A stretch of DNA of 64,000 bases from Colwellia sp. (GTDB lineage: Bacteria; Pseudomonadota; Gammaproteobacteria; Enterobacterales; Alteromonadaceae): assembly GCF_013214175.1 (NCBI RefSeq), contig NZ_JABSPA010000012.1, positions 73,325-137,324 on the forward strand, given 5' to 3'. The position numbers and the translations under genes were made by a program. The stretch's first letter is position 1. Every line of letters starts with the position of its first letter. Below the pieces are notes generated by a model. It searched no databases. It was not told where the DNA came from and worked only from the letters and a program-made list of their open reading frames with translations. Positions 9,388 through 18,249 of the stretch are shown here, piece by piece.

Positions 9388-10179
9388 TTACCAAGGTTTT
9401 ACGCTCGAATCTATGCCGTATTTTTTGAATAAATCATTAAGTTTATTTTTTACCGTAGGCAACTTTAAAACTTCATCAAATTTATAAGCCGTTATTGTCG
9501 AGCTTTGTTGGTTTACTAAAAATGCGGTGTTATAAATTTGATCCGGGATATCACTCTTATAAAGCAGGCTCATATCAATAGTATTGGTCTTAGTCTTTTT
9601 AAAATACTGACTGGCAAGGTTACCAATAATGCCAATCTCTGCTCGTTTAAATAAAACCATTCTAGCAACATGGACTTCACTTCTGGTTAGGCTCATTTTA
9701 TGCACATTGCTTAAAAACATCTGATCAGTATTATAGCCAGCAAATTTATATGAGTAGCCTAGCACCCCAGCCTTAGTTAACTCATCGAGATTATCAAAAT
9801 AAGATTGATCGAGTGCATTCTCTTTTAATGCATATAATTCATTTGCTACGGTTACTGAGAATTTTGTTTTTGTCAGATATGAATGAGTTGATTTTGGTAG
9901 CCAAATCATAGCCATTAAAAATAAAGCATCAAACTTTTTTTCTTGCACAGATTTAATAAGCCTTTTTGAGGGCAGAGTATTAAGAAAGAAGTTAAATTCA
10001 TGCTGCGACTCATTTAAAATTTTCACTAATTCAAAAGCTAAACCCTGTTCTTTTTCAGTATTTATTATCAGTGGATAATAACCATCTTCAATTAAAAGAT
10101 TAACATCTACTTTAGCGAAGCTTTGAGCTGAGAATAGAGCGCTACAAATTAATAGTAATAAGAGCTTAAAGTACGGCAT
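9388..10179 (-). CDS. Periplasmic substrate-binding protein-like (SBP_bac_3 type)
   Basis: A 263-residue exported protein. The signal peptide MPYFKLLLLLICSALFSAQSF ends at about residue 22, and the ATG has AGGAAAA 6-8 nt upstream. The body (GYYPLIINTEKEQGLAFELVKIL, then NFFLNTLPSKRLIKSVQEKKFDALFL) matches the family-3 solute-binding fold of the extracellular amino-acid/glutamine-type domain. As with the similar protein at 2.5-3.2 kb, there is no adjacent ABC permease, so ligand and partner are unknown. It is convergent with the esterase gene. Confidence 0.75.
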   Translation of the reverse strand: MPYFKLLLLLICSALFSAQSFAKVDVNLLIEDGYYPLIINTEKEQGLAFELVKILNESQHEFNFFLNTLPSKRLIKSVQEKKFDALFLMAMIWLPKSTHSYLTKTKFSVTVANELYALKENALDQSYFDNLDELTKAGVLGYSYKFAGYNTDQMFLSNVHKMSLTRSEVHVARMVLFKRAEIGIIGNLASQYFKKTKTNTIDMSLLYKSDIPDQIYNTAFLVNQQSSTITAYKFDEVLKLPTVKNKLNDLFKKYGIDSSVKPW

Positions 10180-10421
10180 ATTATTTTCCTAACAAAATTA
10201 TTATCAATGACTGTATTGCACGAATAATCTGCTTTTAAATTATAGCTAAAGTGTAGTCATCACTGATTTTAATGTAAGTTTTAACGAGAGAAAAGATTGC
10301 TCTGATTATTTTTAGCAAACAAAGAAATATTCGAGCTTTCAACGCACAAGTAATGCCTATATTGAATTAACTCATGTAATGAAGAAAAATGATTGTAAAT
10401 TTTTTTTTAAAATTAATCACC

Positions 10422-10456
10422 AAAAGTCACGCTAAAAATTTTAGCGCGACTTTTTT
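10422..10456 (-). terminator. Hairpin terminator 3' of the PHB depolymerase gene
   Basis: A stem of AAAAGTC-CGCTAAAA paired with TTTTAGCG-GACTTTT with one bulge on each side, about 17 nt downstream of the depolymerase stop on the minus strand. The T-run is longer on the plus strand, so it may act in both directions. Confidence 0.6.
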
Positions 10457-10472
10457 ATTTTAACCTCCGGCT

Positions 10473-12542
10473 TTACGGACAAGTCCCTATAGAAAAGAAG
10501 TTGTCTGCTGTTTGCGCAAGCGTTGCTGAGTAAAAGATATTATAAAGCCCCAATGCTTCCCCTGAGCCAATAGCATAAGCATAAAAACCATTGGTGGTTG
10601 CTCTATTCGCTTGTACATGTGCATAGTTGCTGCTAGTAAATTGCTGACAAGTAAATATAGGATCAGGGATGTCACCATCAGGGGTGGCATCACAAACATT
10701 ACCTAAGCCGTCGTTATCATTATCAGCTTGATCGACATTGCTGGTGTTAGGGCAGTTATCTGCACTATCAATTATGCCATCATTATCGGTATCGTTATCA
10801 GGGGTGTTATTGTTTATAACACAACTTTGACTTGGACCCGCACAGCTAGGTTCGCCATCAGCTATCCATTGACACTGCTCACTGCCAGCAGGATATTCAC
10901 GCATAGTGAACTCATTGCTGCCAAAAGCCAAGTAACAAGCAGAGTAACTGTTCCCCCAAGTGATATGACCAGAATTAATGTGTAGATTGTAATCACCAAT
11001 AACACCAGCGTCTATGGTAAAGGTTACTGTTTCAGTACTTGATAGGTCTGTAGTATCTGTCGCGGTTACCGTTGCATTTTGCCCACCACCAGCTAAGTTA
11101 CATTGCTCGGCAGCAAAGTTATTTTCTGAAATATTTGCACTGATATCACCATTAGCAAAGCTCACTACCACACTGGCTAAATCTTGGTTTATATCAATAA
11201 CACTGCCAGTTATTGATATACATTGACCGGCAACAACGAGGTTAATATTTGATAATACAGGCGCAGTTTCTGGTGGCTCTGGGCCTACTCTAGTAGTGAC
11301 AGATGCACTATCACCAGTTTTTCCTTCATTGTCGGTAGCTGTCGATGTTACTTGATATAAACCATCAGCTAGCAAAGTGGAAGTTACACTATAAGCTCCA
11401 TCAGCAACGGCGGCTTGACTGTTTAGTGTTTCAATTAATACTGCAGTGCCTGAATCTAATGTATAAATATTTAAAGAGACATTACTTACACTTCCTTCAT
11501 AATCAATGGCATTACCGCTAATAACTATATGACTACTTTCATCAACGGCGCTGTGATTGCTGATGGTTGGGCCTGAATTTCTATCGACACGTTTATTATT
11601 TTCAGCGAAGTATTGTCCTAGGTAGCTAGCAAAGTTAATGCTGTTGCCTGCGATATAATCACCACCTGCGCCTGCACCACCTGACCAAGAATGGTCTAAG
11701 TTATCAAACCATAACATGGCGATTCGATTATCAGTCCACAGTGTTTCAGCAGCACTATGGCCTGAGCCTTCTGAAATGATGTTGCTGCCAGTTAATTGGC
11801 TTACCCCGTAAACATTGGCAAAACCATCAGAATTTTGTTGGTTATAACAGGTATTTACTGCGGTATCGGCAGTGCCGTGGCCAATTGCGGCTATTTGAGT
11901 AGCAAAGTGATTTTTGGCTGTGCCTGCGTATCCTTCACAACGTGCCTTAAAAGTTGTCGGGGATACAGTTTCGCAAGTTGTTATTGCACCATTTGAACTC
12001 GTACCTATCGTTGGGCCGGCGCTAGGGGCGACACCGGAAAAAATATCAGGAGCTAAACAAGCAACTTGTGCAGACATAGCTCCGCCAGAAGATAAGCCAG
12101 CTATGTAGATTTGTTTGGCATCGATAGTTTGGTTGCTATCACTTGATAAGGTATTGGCTAAGTTGATCAGGTTTTTATAATCGCCCGCCGTTCTAGCTAT
12201 ACTGCCTTGCCAATAGGACCAGCAGCTATAGCCTGCTTTATTCATCGCATCAGGTATCGCGATTACCATGCCATATGTTTCAGCAGCGACTTCTAAATTG
12301 GCAGTTAAAAAATTATCTATCGGTTGCACACAGCCATGCAACACTATTAGTAGCGACTTGCCTTCGCCTATGGGTGACATTGAATCAGGGGTGTATATAT
12401 GGACCTTGTTAAAGCCACCAATTGCGACGTTTTGCTGCCAACTTCCGCCGTAAGCGCTTAGCGGTATCACCAGTAGTAAGGTTAATAGTTTTATTATTAC
12501 GTTAACGTTTATTTTTATACTCAATGCTAATAATATCTTCAT
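10473..12542 (-). CDS. Secreted modular poly(3-hydroxybutyrate) depolymerase
   Basis: Extracellular PHB-degrading esterase of 689 residues from the ATG at 12542, preceded by AGG at a good distance; the ATG at 12590 has AAGG touching it and would put 16 polar residues before the signal peptide. Order: signal peptide (about 1-32), catalytic domain (about 35-320) with oxyanion motif VLHGC, lipase box GLSSGG (Ser151), Asp226 in HGTADTAV and His284 in DHSW. Two Ig-like modules (about 325-512), a small Cys-rich module (about 515-575), thrombospondin type-3 Ca-binding repeats (DNDTDNDGIIDSADNCP) and a C-terminal domain (NYAHVQANRA, GLYNIFYSATL) typical of polymer-binding ends follow. Oxyanion His before the lipase box is the type-I order. 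Divergence from PHA/PHB specificity cannot be excluded. Confidence 0.88.
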   Translation of the reverse strand: MKILLALSIKINVNVIIKLLTLLLVIPLSAYGGSWQQNVAIGGFNKVHIYTPDSMSPIGEGKSLLIVLHGCVQPIDNFLTANLEVAAETYGMVIAIPDAMNKAGYSCWSYWQGSIARTAGDYKNLINLANTLSSDSNQTIDAKQIYIAGLSSGGAMSAQVACLAPDIFSGVAPSAGPTIGTSSNGAITTCETVSPTTFKARCEGYAGTAKNHFATQIAAIGHGTADTAVNTCYNQQNSDGFANVYGVSQLTGSNIISEGSGHSAAETLWTDNRIAMLWFDNLDHSWSGGAGAGGDYIAGNSINFASYLGQYFAENNKRVDRNSGPTISNHSAVDESSHIVISGNAIDYEGSVSNVSLNIYTLDSGTAVLIETLNSQAAVADGAYSVTSTLLADGLYQVTSTATDNEGKTGDSASVTTRVGPEPPETAPVLSNINLVVAGQCISITGSVIDINQDLASVVVSFANGDISANISENNFAAEQCNLAGGGQNATVTATDTTDLSSTETVTFTIDAGVIGDYNLHINSGHITWGNSYSACYLAFGSNEFTMREYPAGSEQCQWIADGEPSCAGPSQSCVINNNTPDNDTDNDGIIDSADNCPNTSNVDQADNDNDGLGNVCDATPDGDIPDPIFTCQQFTSSNYAHVQANRATTNGFYAYAIGSGEALGLYNIFYSATLAQTADNFFSIGTCP

Positions 12543-12889
12543 AAGAAAACCTGCTTTTTTATTTATTATAATTATCCGTTGGTTGAACATCCTTGTGCGT
12601 TTTTTGCACAGTAGCTACTCTAGGCAATTTCATCGTAAAAAGAAGTGGCACCTTAGTAGTATCGGTAAGTGAACAAGGAAAATAATTAGCTTTAGTTTTT
12701 AGCTTTGATAACTGATTTTTTGGGATGTGAGCTATAAAGGTTCACTGCTTGAGGATTTTAAAGGCAGGTTTTAAAAGAAGTTATATCTTTGAATAAGTAT
12801 TTTTGAGTACTAATATTTGAGTAATGCCAAGTTAGCTAAGCCATTAACTCGGTAAGTCGCTTATGGCTTAGTTAACTTGGCGTTAAAGC
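12543..12889. other. Intergenic region upstream of PHB depolymerase
   Basis: Carries the presumed depolymerase promoter (minus strand) and, at 12826-12881, a long inverted repeat just past the end of the decarboxylase gene (listed separately). No open reading frame worth calling was seen. Confidence 0.6.
12826..12881. terminator. Long inverted repeat at the end of the bdhA-thiolase-decarboxylase operon
   Basis: GCCAAGTTAgCTAAGCCAT (12826-12844) pairs with ATGGCTTAGtTAACTTGGC (12863-12881), an 18-of-19 match around an 18-nt loop, 9 nt after the stop codon of the decarboxylase gene. There is no long T-run, so it may be an RNA-stabilising hairpin rather than an intrinsic terminator. Confidence 0.55.
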
Positions 12890-13273
12890 TTATTCGTTTA
12901 TCAATACTTCTTGTGCGGCGCGAAAGGCTTCTTGCGCCGCAGGTGCGCCACAATAGACGGCACTATGCAGCAGCACTTCTTGAATTTCTTCAATGCTGGC
13001 GCCATTATTGAGTGCGCCGCGAATATGACCTTTTAATTCTTGTGGCGCTTTTAGAGCAGCCAACATGGCAATAGTAACTAAGCTGCGGGTTTTTAAGTCT
13101 AACCCAGGCCTTTGCCACGTTGATCCCCAACCATGATCATTAATGAATTCTTGCATCGGTTGAGTCAAATCAGTCGCTTTAGCTAAGGCGCTATCAACAA
13201 AGTCATCACCCATGACTTTTCGTCTGATAGTTTCGCCAGCAGATTTTTGTGAGTTAGTTTTATTATCCAACAT
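12890..13273 (-). CDS. Carboxymuconolactone decarboxylase family protein, PcaC-like
   Basis: A 127-residue single-domain protein that follows the thiolase gene with a 2-nt gap. The core DLTQPMQEFIND, WQRPGLDLKTRSLVTIAML, HIRGALNNGASIEEIQEVL and HSAVYCGAPAAQEAF is very close to 4-carboxymuconolactone decarboxylase (PcaC) of the beta-ketoadipate pathway. It lacks the CxxC of peroxide-reducing AhpD relatives, keeping one Cys. No pcaB, pcaD or pcaGH gene is in the window, and the neighbours are 3-hydroxybutyrate catabolism genes, so its real substrate here is uncertain. Family call firm, reaction open. Confidence 0.85.
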   Translation of the reverse strand: MLDNKTNSQKSAGETIRRKVMGDDFVDSALAKATDLTQPMQEFINDHGWGSTWQRPGLDLKTRSLVTIAMLAALKAPQELKGHIRGALNNGASIEEIQEVLLHSAVYCGAPAAQEAFRAAQEVLINE

Positions 13274-13275
13274 AA

Positions 13276-14460
13276 CTAAAGTGCCTCAATAGCGATAGCC
13301 ACTGCTTCACCGCCGCCAATACATAAACTGGCAACACCTTTAGTTAATTTTCTATTGAGCAGGGCATGTAATAACGTAGTGACTATACGCGCACCACTTG
13401 CGCCAAGGGGATGCCCTAAAGCACAGGCACCGCCATTCACATTCACTTTAGCGGTATCAAGATTTAGTTCATTTACAGCTAACATGGTAACCATGGCAAA
13501 GGCTTCGTTAATTTCCCAAAGATCGACATCATCTTGTTGCCATTGTGCTTTGGCTAATAAAGCATTGATAGCGCCAATGGGCGCAAGGGTGAAATCTTTG
13601 GGTGCTTGTGCATAACTGGCATGAGCAACAATGCGCGCTAATGGTGTTAGCCCTTTTGCTCTGGCAGTTGATTCTTTCATCAGTATTAATGCTGCCGCGC
13701 CATCTGAAATCGATGAGGCATTGGCCGCAGTAATGGTGCCTTCTTTGGCAAACACAGGGCGCAAGCTAGGGATTTTATCTTTATTAACTAAGGCTGGCGC
13801 TTCGTCGATCGTTACGAGCGTATCGCCACGTCGACTTTTTACTGTAAAGGGCGCGATTTCATTAACAAATGCACCTGATTCGATAGCTTGTGTGGCTTTA
13901 GCTAATGAATTGATGGCAAAGCTGTCCATATCTTCACGGGTTAAGTGATGTTCATCAGCGGTATCTTGAGCAAAGCAGCCCATGGCTTTATTTTCATAAG
14001 CGTCTTCTAAACCGTCCATCATCATATGATCGTTTATATTGCCGTGACCCATACGAAAACCCGCTCGAGCATTGGCTAACATATAAGGCGCATTAGTCAT
14101 GCTCTCCATACCGCCAGCAATAACAATATTCATCGAACCAGCTTTAATGAGATCATGGGCAAACATCATTGCTTTAATTCCTGAACCACACACTTTATTA
14201 ATGGTGGTAGCGCCAACTTTTTCAGGTAGACCTGCTTTTAATGTTGCTTGTCTTGCAGGGGCTTGACCAAGGCCAGCGGGTAAAACACAGCCCATGATCA
14301 CTTCATCAACATCACTACTTTCAAGTGCGGTACTTGCTAGAGCACTTTCAATGGCTGCTGCGCCTAAATCGGTTGCACAAACACCTTTAAAACAACCTTG
14401 AAAGCTGCCCATAGGAGTACGTTTTGCGGCGACAATAACAATTGAGTCTTCTGAGTTCAT
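13276..14460 (-). CDS. Acetyl-CoA C-acetyltransferase (thiolase)
   Basis: A 394-residue thiolase of the usual length. The acyl-accepting Cys91 lies in NKVCGSGIKAM; the catalytic His and second Cys lie in GGACALGHPLGASGARI and LCIGGGEAVA, and NEAFAMV is also present. The enzyme splits acetoacetyl-CoA into two acetyl-CoA (reversible). It stands between 3-hydroxybutyrate dehydrogenase (117-nt gap upstream) and the PcaC-like gene (2-nt gap downstream), and supplies the last step of 3-hydroxybutyrate oxidation. Because of the PcaC-like neighbour, a beta-ketoadipyl-CoA thiolase activity (PcaF) is an alternative, but the dehydrogenase and CoA-transferase next door favour acetoacetyl-CoA. Confidence 0.9.
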   Translation of the reverse strand: MNSEDSIVIVAAKRTPMGSFQGCFKGVCATDLGAAAIESALASTALESSDVDEVIMGCVLPAGLGQAPARQATLKAGLPEKVGATTINKVCGSGIKAMMFAHDLIKAGSMNIVIAGGMESMTNAPYMLANARAGFRMGHGNINDHMMMDGLEDAYENKAMGCFAQDTADEHHLTREDMDSFAINSLAKATQAIESGAFVNEIAPFTVKSRRGDTLVTIDEAPALVNKDKIPSLRPVFAKEGTITAANASSISDGAAALILMKESTARAKGLTPLARIVAHASYAQAPKDFTLAPIGAINALLAKAQWQQDDVDLWEINEAFAMVTMLAVNELNLDTAKVNVNGGACALGHPLGASGARIVTTLLHALLNRKLTKGVASLCIGGGEAVAIAIEAL

Positions 14461-14577
14461 ATCAATTTATTTCCAATAGCTTAATTGCGATTAATATAAG
14501 GCGTTAAAGGGGCGCGAGATAATTTATTTACTTAATATTGGCTATCTGCTGATTACCTATTATCTATCTATTGGCTA

Positions 14578-15360
14578 TTACTGAGCCGTCCACGCGCCAT
14601 CCATAGGTAAAGATGAACCGGTAATACTGCGCGCACTATCACTGCAAAGAAATAGAATGAATTCACCAATTTTGCGTGGGTCCATCATTTCAGGTAACGG
14701 CTGTTTGGCGGTAATTAGTTGATATTTTGCTTGCTCAAAACTACTGTTTTCTTTTTTGGCAATATCAGTGATTTGATCATTAATAAGGGGGGTATCTACC
14801 CAACCTGGACATATAGCATTGGCAGTGATGCCATGCTCGGCACATTCCAGCGCAACCACCTTAGTAAAGCCAACAATGCCATGTTTTGCTGCGCAATATG
14901 CGGCTTTATTCTTCGAAGCAACTAAACCATGCACCGAAGCTATATTTATAATTCGGCCCCATGAGTTCTCTTTCATACCTGCTAAAGAATGTTGAGTCGT
15001 ATGAAAGGCCGCGGTTAAATTAATGGCAATGATGGCATTCCACTTGTTCTCAGGAAAAGTGTCTACCGCTTCAGTATGTTGAATGCCGGCATTGTTGATC
15101 AATATATCAATCGAGCCCATGGTCTTGATTGCTTTGGTCATAAAAACACTAATGGCGTCTGAGTCCATTAAATTGGCGTTATCGAACAGAGTTTTAATTT
15201 GATATTTATCACTAAATTCGCGTGCCAGGCTGGCACCTTCTTTATCACTCATTAAGCCGTGTAGCACTAAATTAATGCCTTGTTCAGCTAATACATGAGC
15301 ACTGGCTAAGCCAATACCACTGGTTGAGCCGGTGATAAGTGCTGTTTTACCTTGTAGCAT
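14578..15360 (-). CDS. bdhA: 3-hydroxybutyrate dehydrogenase (SDR family)
   Basis: A 260-residue short-chain dehydrogenase from the ATG at 15360, which has AAAGGA 6 nt upstream; the longer reading from 15396 adds 12 hydrophobic residues and has no ribosome site. The NAD-binding TGSTSGIG, structural NNAG, catalytic Ser in NIASVHG and YCAAK are all present, and the C-terminal PLPEMMDPRKIGEF and ITGSSLPMDGAWTAQ are characteristic of D-3-hydroxybutyrate dehydrogenases. It oxidises (R)-3-hydroxybutyrate to acetoacetate with NAD. First gene of an operon with the thiolase and decarboxylase. Confidence 0.9.
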   Translation of the reverse strand: MLQGKTALITGSTSGIGLASAHVLAEQGINLVLHGLMSDKEGASLAREFSDKYQIKTLFDNANLMDSDAISVFMTKAIKTMGSIDILINNAGIQHTEAVDTFPENKWNAIIAINLTAAFHTTQHSLAGMKENSWGRIINIASVHGLVASKNKAAYCAAKHGIVGFTKVVALECAEHGITANAICPGWVDTPLINDQITDIAKKENSSFEQAKYQLITAKQPLPEMMDPRKIGEFILFLCSDSARSITGSSLPMDGAWTAQ

Positions 15361-15700
15361 AGTGTTTCCTTTGATAAAGATTAAAAAGATCAGCATATCC
15401 TTATGCTGATAAACGGCTCGTATTTTGAGGTGAAACTATTTGCACCTAGCACAAGCAGTATGCGGAAATTTATTGCCTTACCTTAGCTGAATTAAGGGCG
15501 AGTTGATTTACTACCTTAGTGCCATTAGCTAGCAGGACTATTTACTCAAGGCATGACTGATAGTAGATAAATCTAGCTATGTAAATACTTTTTTGAAGGG
15601 GGGAGTTTTAAGGCTTATTTTGAAGGATTAGTTTGATGAGCTTTCATCCATTAACCTAAGTTGATTGACTTAGGTTAGTCGCTAGTTTGATTCATTCGAT
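15361..15700. other. Intergenic region between bdhA and the LysR regulator gene
   Basis: Contains the bdhA promoter (minus strand), not resolved by eye, and a hairpin near the end of the lysR-type gene: TAACCTAAGT (15652-15661) with ACTTAGGTTA (15668-15677). A sigma-54 promoter was looked for and not found. No gene seen. Confidence 0.5.
15652..15677 (-). terminator. Hairpin 3' of the LysR-type gene
   Basis: A perfect 10-bp stem with a 6-nt loop, 24 nt downstream of the regulator stop codon. No T-run, so termination is only likely, not certain. Confidence 0.5.
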
Positions 15701-16609
15701 CTACTTAACTGATGAGATATCTTGTGAGAAATTACGCTGGATAATTCTTAAAAACTCAGTGGCAGCATGAGAAAAAACATGCCTGCGCTTACTGATAATG
15801 CCGACACGGCGGCTTATAACAGGTTCATTTATTTGACAATAGTTAAGCTTCAGCGCCGAGAGTTGTTGCTGATAAAGTGAGGGGATAACACTAATTCCTA
15901 AGTCATTAGCCACCATTTGTACTACGGTTGCTAGCTGATTTGCTTCAAAAGCAATATCGAGAAATATGCCCTCTTTGGCTAAGGTTTCATCGAGTAATAA
16001 GCGGATACTTGATGGTCTTTGCAGTGTTATGAATGGGTATTGACTAAGCTGCTGCCATTGAATGTTCTTTGTGTTAGCTAGCGGGTGGCTCTGTGGAAAA
16101 ACAGCGATAAATTTGTCGGTAAAAAGGGTCTCGAAGTTAAGATCATCAGAATTACCAGGATCAAAGCTGATGGCGAACTCTACTTTTCCTGAACGCACCA
16201 TGGCTACTGCATCTTCAGCGATGACATCATGAACTTTTACTTTTACTGCGGGGTATTGGTTATTGAAATCCACCAGTTGTTTTGGCAATAAAGTACTAGC
16301 AAAAGAGGGCATGGCAGCAAAGGATAAATTGCCGCGCTTAAGCGCAAAACTTTCATGCAGTTCGACCAAGGCATTATCAAAATCAGTTAACAAGCGTTTT
16401 GCTACCGGTAGAAATAGCTCACCTTCAGGAGATAAGGCTAGGGCTCTGGTTGAGCGAGCAAAAAGTTGACCACCAACGGTTGCTTCTAAGTTTTTGATAG
16501 TGACACTTAAAGCTGGTTGTGAAATATGTAACAGCTCACAAGCCTCGGCAAAACTCTTTACTTGGGCAATGGCAAGGAATGCGCGGATCTGTTTTAAGGT
16601 GATATTCAT
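15701..16609 (-). CDS. LysR-family transcriptional regulator
   Basis: A 302-residue LTTR: N-terminal winged helix (MNITLKQIRAFLAIAQVKSFAEACELLHISQPALS), linker helix, and a periplasmic-binding-like effector domain from about residue 90 (GNLSFAAMPSFASTLLP). It is divergent from the CoA-transferase genes across 186 nt and sits between them and bdhA, the classical position for a regulator of both. Likely controls 3-hydroxybutyrate/acetoacetate use, with a pathway intermediate as effector; this is inference from position. Confidence 0.88.
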   Translation of the reverse strand: MNITLKQIRAFLAIAQVKSFAEACELLHISQPALSVTIKNLEATVGGQLFARSTRALALSPEGELFLPVAKRLLTDFDNALVELHESFALKRGNLSFAAMPSFASTLLPKQLVDFNNQYPAVKVKVHDVIAEDAVAMVRSGKVEFAISFDPGNSDDLNFETLFTDKFIAVFPQSHPLANTKNIQWQQLSQYPFITLQRPSSIRLLLDETLAKEGIFLDIAFEANQLATVVQMVANDLGISVIPSLYQQQLSALKLNYCQINEPVISRRVGIISKRRHVFSHAATEFLRIIQRNFSQDISSVK

Positions 16610-16795
16610 TTTATGCTCACATCGGCGTATTAATTTATTAGGAAACTATTTATAGCTGTACCTATAGATATCATTTATAAGTAAAAGTTATCAATAGTTA
16701 AGATTAATCAATTTAACAAATGCATGCAATTAGTTAAAACTGCTAAACACTTAAAACTTACTTAGGGCTTTTCATCAAAGTGGAAAGTAATACAG

Positions 16796-17503
16796 ATGTC
16801 AGGATTTGATAAAGTTGTGTATAGCTATGAAGAAGCGATGGCAGGGTTAACGGATAACATGACCATTATTGCCGGCGGCTTTGGCCTCTGCGGTATTCCA
16901 GAAAACTTAATCAGTGAGATAAAACATAAAGGCACCCGAGGACTTACTCTCGTTTCTAATAACTGTGGTGTTGATGGTTTTGGTCTTGGCTTGTTATTAC
17001 CTGATCGCCAGATTAGTAAAATAATTGCCTCATATGTTGGTGAGAACGCTGAGTTTGAACGACAAATGATGTCAGGAGAGCTAAGTGTTGAGTTAACCCC
17101 CCAAGGAACTTTGGCTGAAAAAATGCGCGCTGGTGGTGCTGGTATTCCTGCATTTTACACGGCCACGGGGGTCGGTACACCTGTGGCTGAGGGTAAAGAT
17201 GAACGCCAGTTTAATGGTCGTGATTATATTTTAGAAGAGGCGATAGTGGGTGACTTTGCCATAGTGAAAGCGTGGAAAGCCGATAGATACGGCAATCTAG
17301 TGTTTAGAAAAACAGCGCGTAACTTTAACCCTTTAGCGGCAACCGCTGGAAAAATAACTGTGGTTGAAGTGGAAGAGATCGTTGAGCCAGGGCAACTGGA
17401 CCCAGATGAGATTCACACGCCGGGTATTTATGTTAACCGCTTAATTCAAAGTACTTTTGAAAAACGTATTGAACAGCGTACTACACGACCTGCAGGAGAA
17501 TAA
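16796..17503 (+). CDS. scoA: Succinyl-CoA:3-ketoacid CoA-transferase, subunit A
   Basis: A 235-residue alpha subunit of the two-subunit bacterial CoA-transferase. Landmarks: [13 protein letters not shown] (glycine-rich loop), [45 protein letters not shown] and the C-terminal [10 protein letters not shown]. These match ScoA rather than AtoD. With subunit B it moves CoA from succinyl-CoA to acetoacetate, giving acetoacetyl-CoA for the thiolase encoded on the other side of the regulator. Stop and next start are 2 nt apart. Confidence 0.92.
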   Translation: MSGFDKVVYSYEEAMAGLTDNMTIIAGGFGLCGIPENLISEIKHKGTRGLTLVSNNCGVDGFGLGLLLPDRQISKIIASYVGENAEFERQMMSGELSVELTPQGTLAEKMRAGGAGIPAFYTATGVGTPVAEGKDERQFNGRDYILEEAIVGDFAIVKAWKADRYGNLVFRKTARNFNPLAATAGKITVVEVEEIVEPGQLDPDEIHTPGIYVNRLIQSTFEKRIEQRTTRPAGE

Positions 17504-17505
17504 TC

Positions 17506-18165
17506 ATGGCTTTATCAAGAGATCAAATCGCACAGCGTGTCGCGCAAGAATTACAAGATGGCTTTTACGTAAACTTAGGTATCGGCATACCAACGCTGGT
17601 AGCAAACTTCATTCCTAAAGACATAGAGGTGATGCTGCAATCAGAAAACGGTTTATTGGGTATGGGCGCTTTTCCAACAGAGGACGAAGTTGATGCCGAT
17701 TTAATCAATGCCGGTAAACAAACGGTAACTATGGCTGCTGGCGCGTCAATTTTTGATTCCGCCGAATCCTTTGCCATGATACGTGGTGGCCATGTTGATT
17801 TAACTGTATTAGGTGCATTTGAAGTGGATGTTAATGGCAACATTGCTTCTTATATGATCCCAGGAAAGCTCATCAAAGGCATGGGTGGTGCTATGGATTT
17901 AGTGGCGGGCGCTGACAATATTATCGTTACTATGACCCACGCTTCAAAACATGGTGAGTCTAAATTACTCAGTAATTGTACTTTACCCTTAACAGGTAAA
18001 GGCTGTATCAAAAAAGTATTAACGGATTTAGCTTTTATTGAAATAAAAGCAGGGCAATTTCATTTACTTGAACGGGCACCAGGCGTGTCGGTGGCAGAAA
18101 TTATCGAGTTAACTCAAGGTGAGCTGGTGATTGAAGGCGATATTCCTGAGATGAAATTTAGCTGA
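17506..18165 (+). CDS. scoB: Succinyl-CoA:3-ketoacid CoA-transferase, subunit B
   Basis: A 219-residue beta subunit. Contains the opening RVAQELQDGFYVNLGIGIPT and the catalytic glutamate Glu47 in QSENGLLGMG, where the covalent CoA thioester forms, then GGHVDLTVLGAFEVD and GAMDLVAGA. Length and motifs fit ScoB/AtoA. It has AGGAG 8 nt before its ATG and is translationally linked to scoA. A strong terminator follows. Confidence 0.92.
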   Translation: MALSRDQIAQRVAQELQDGFYVNLGIGIPTLVANFIPKDIEVMLQSENGLLGMGAFPTEDEVDADLINAGKQTVTMAAGASIFDSAESFAMIRGGHVDLTVLGAFEVDVNGNIASYMIPGKLIKGMGGAMDLVAGADNIIVTMTHASKHGESKLLSNCTLPLTGKGCIKKVLTDLAFIEIKAGQFHLLERAPGVSVAEIIELTQGELVIEGDIPEMKFS

Positions 18166-18183
18166 TAGCCGTTTTCTATAGCG

Positions 18184-18210
18184 AAAAGGCGAACATGTGT
18201 TCGCCTTTTT
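18184..18210 (+). terminator. Rho-independent terminator after scoAB
   Basis: Perfect hairpin AAAAGGCGAACA/TGTTCGCCTTTT with a 2-nt loop, ending in a T-run, 16 nt after the stop codon. Confidence 0.9.
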
Positions 18211-18249
18211 ATTTTGGTCTTTTACGAAGAAAATATGAAGTAATTAGTA

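Noticed and set aside
10487..12453. Frames on both strands inside the PHB depolymerase gene
   Set aside because: All overlap conserved coding sequence in another frame and have no family resemblance.
12644..12660. TGGCAC near the depolymerase promoter, possible sigma-54 site
   Set aside because: The required TTGC/GC element at the correct spacing is missing, on either strand.
12890..18165. Reading the locus as a beta-ketoadipate (pca) pathway
   Set aside because: The PcaC-like gene alone supports it; the CoA-transferase is of the ScoAB type, bdhA and a PHB depolymerase are present and other pca genes are not.
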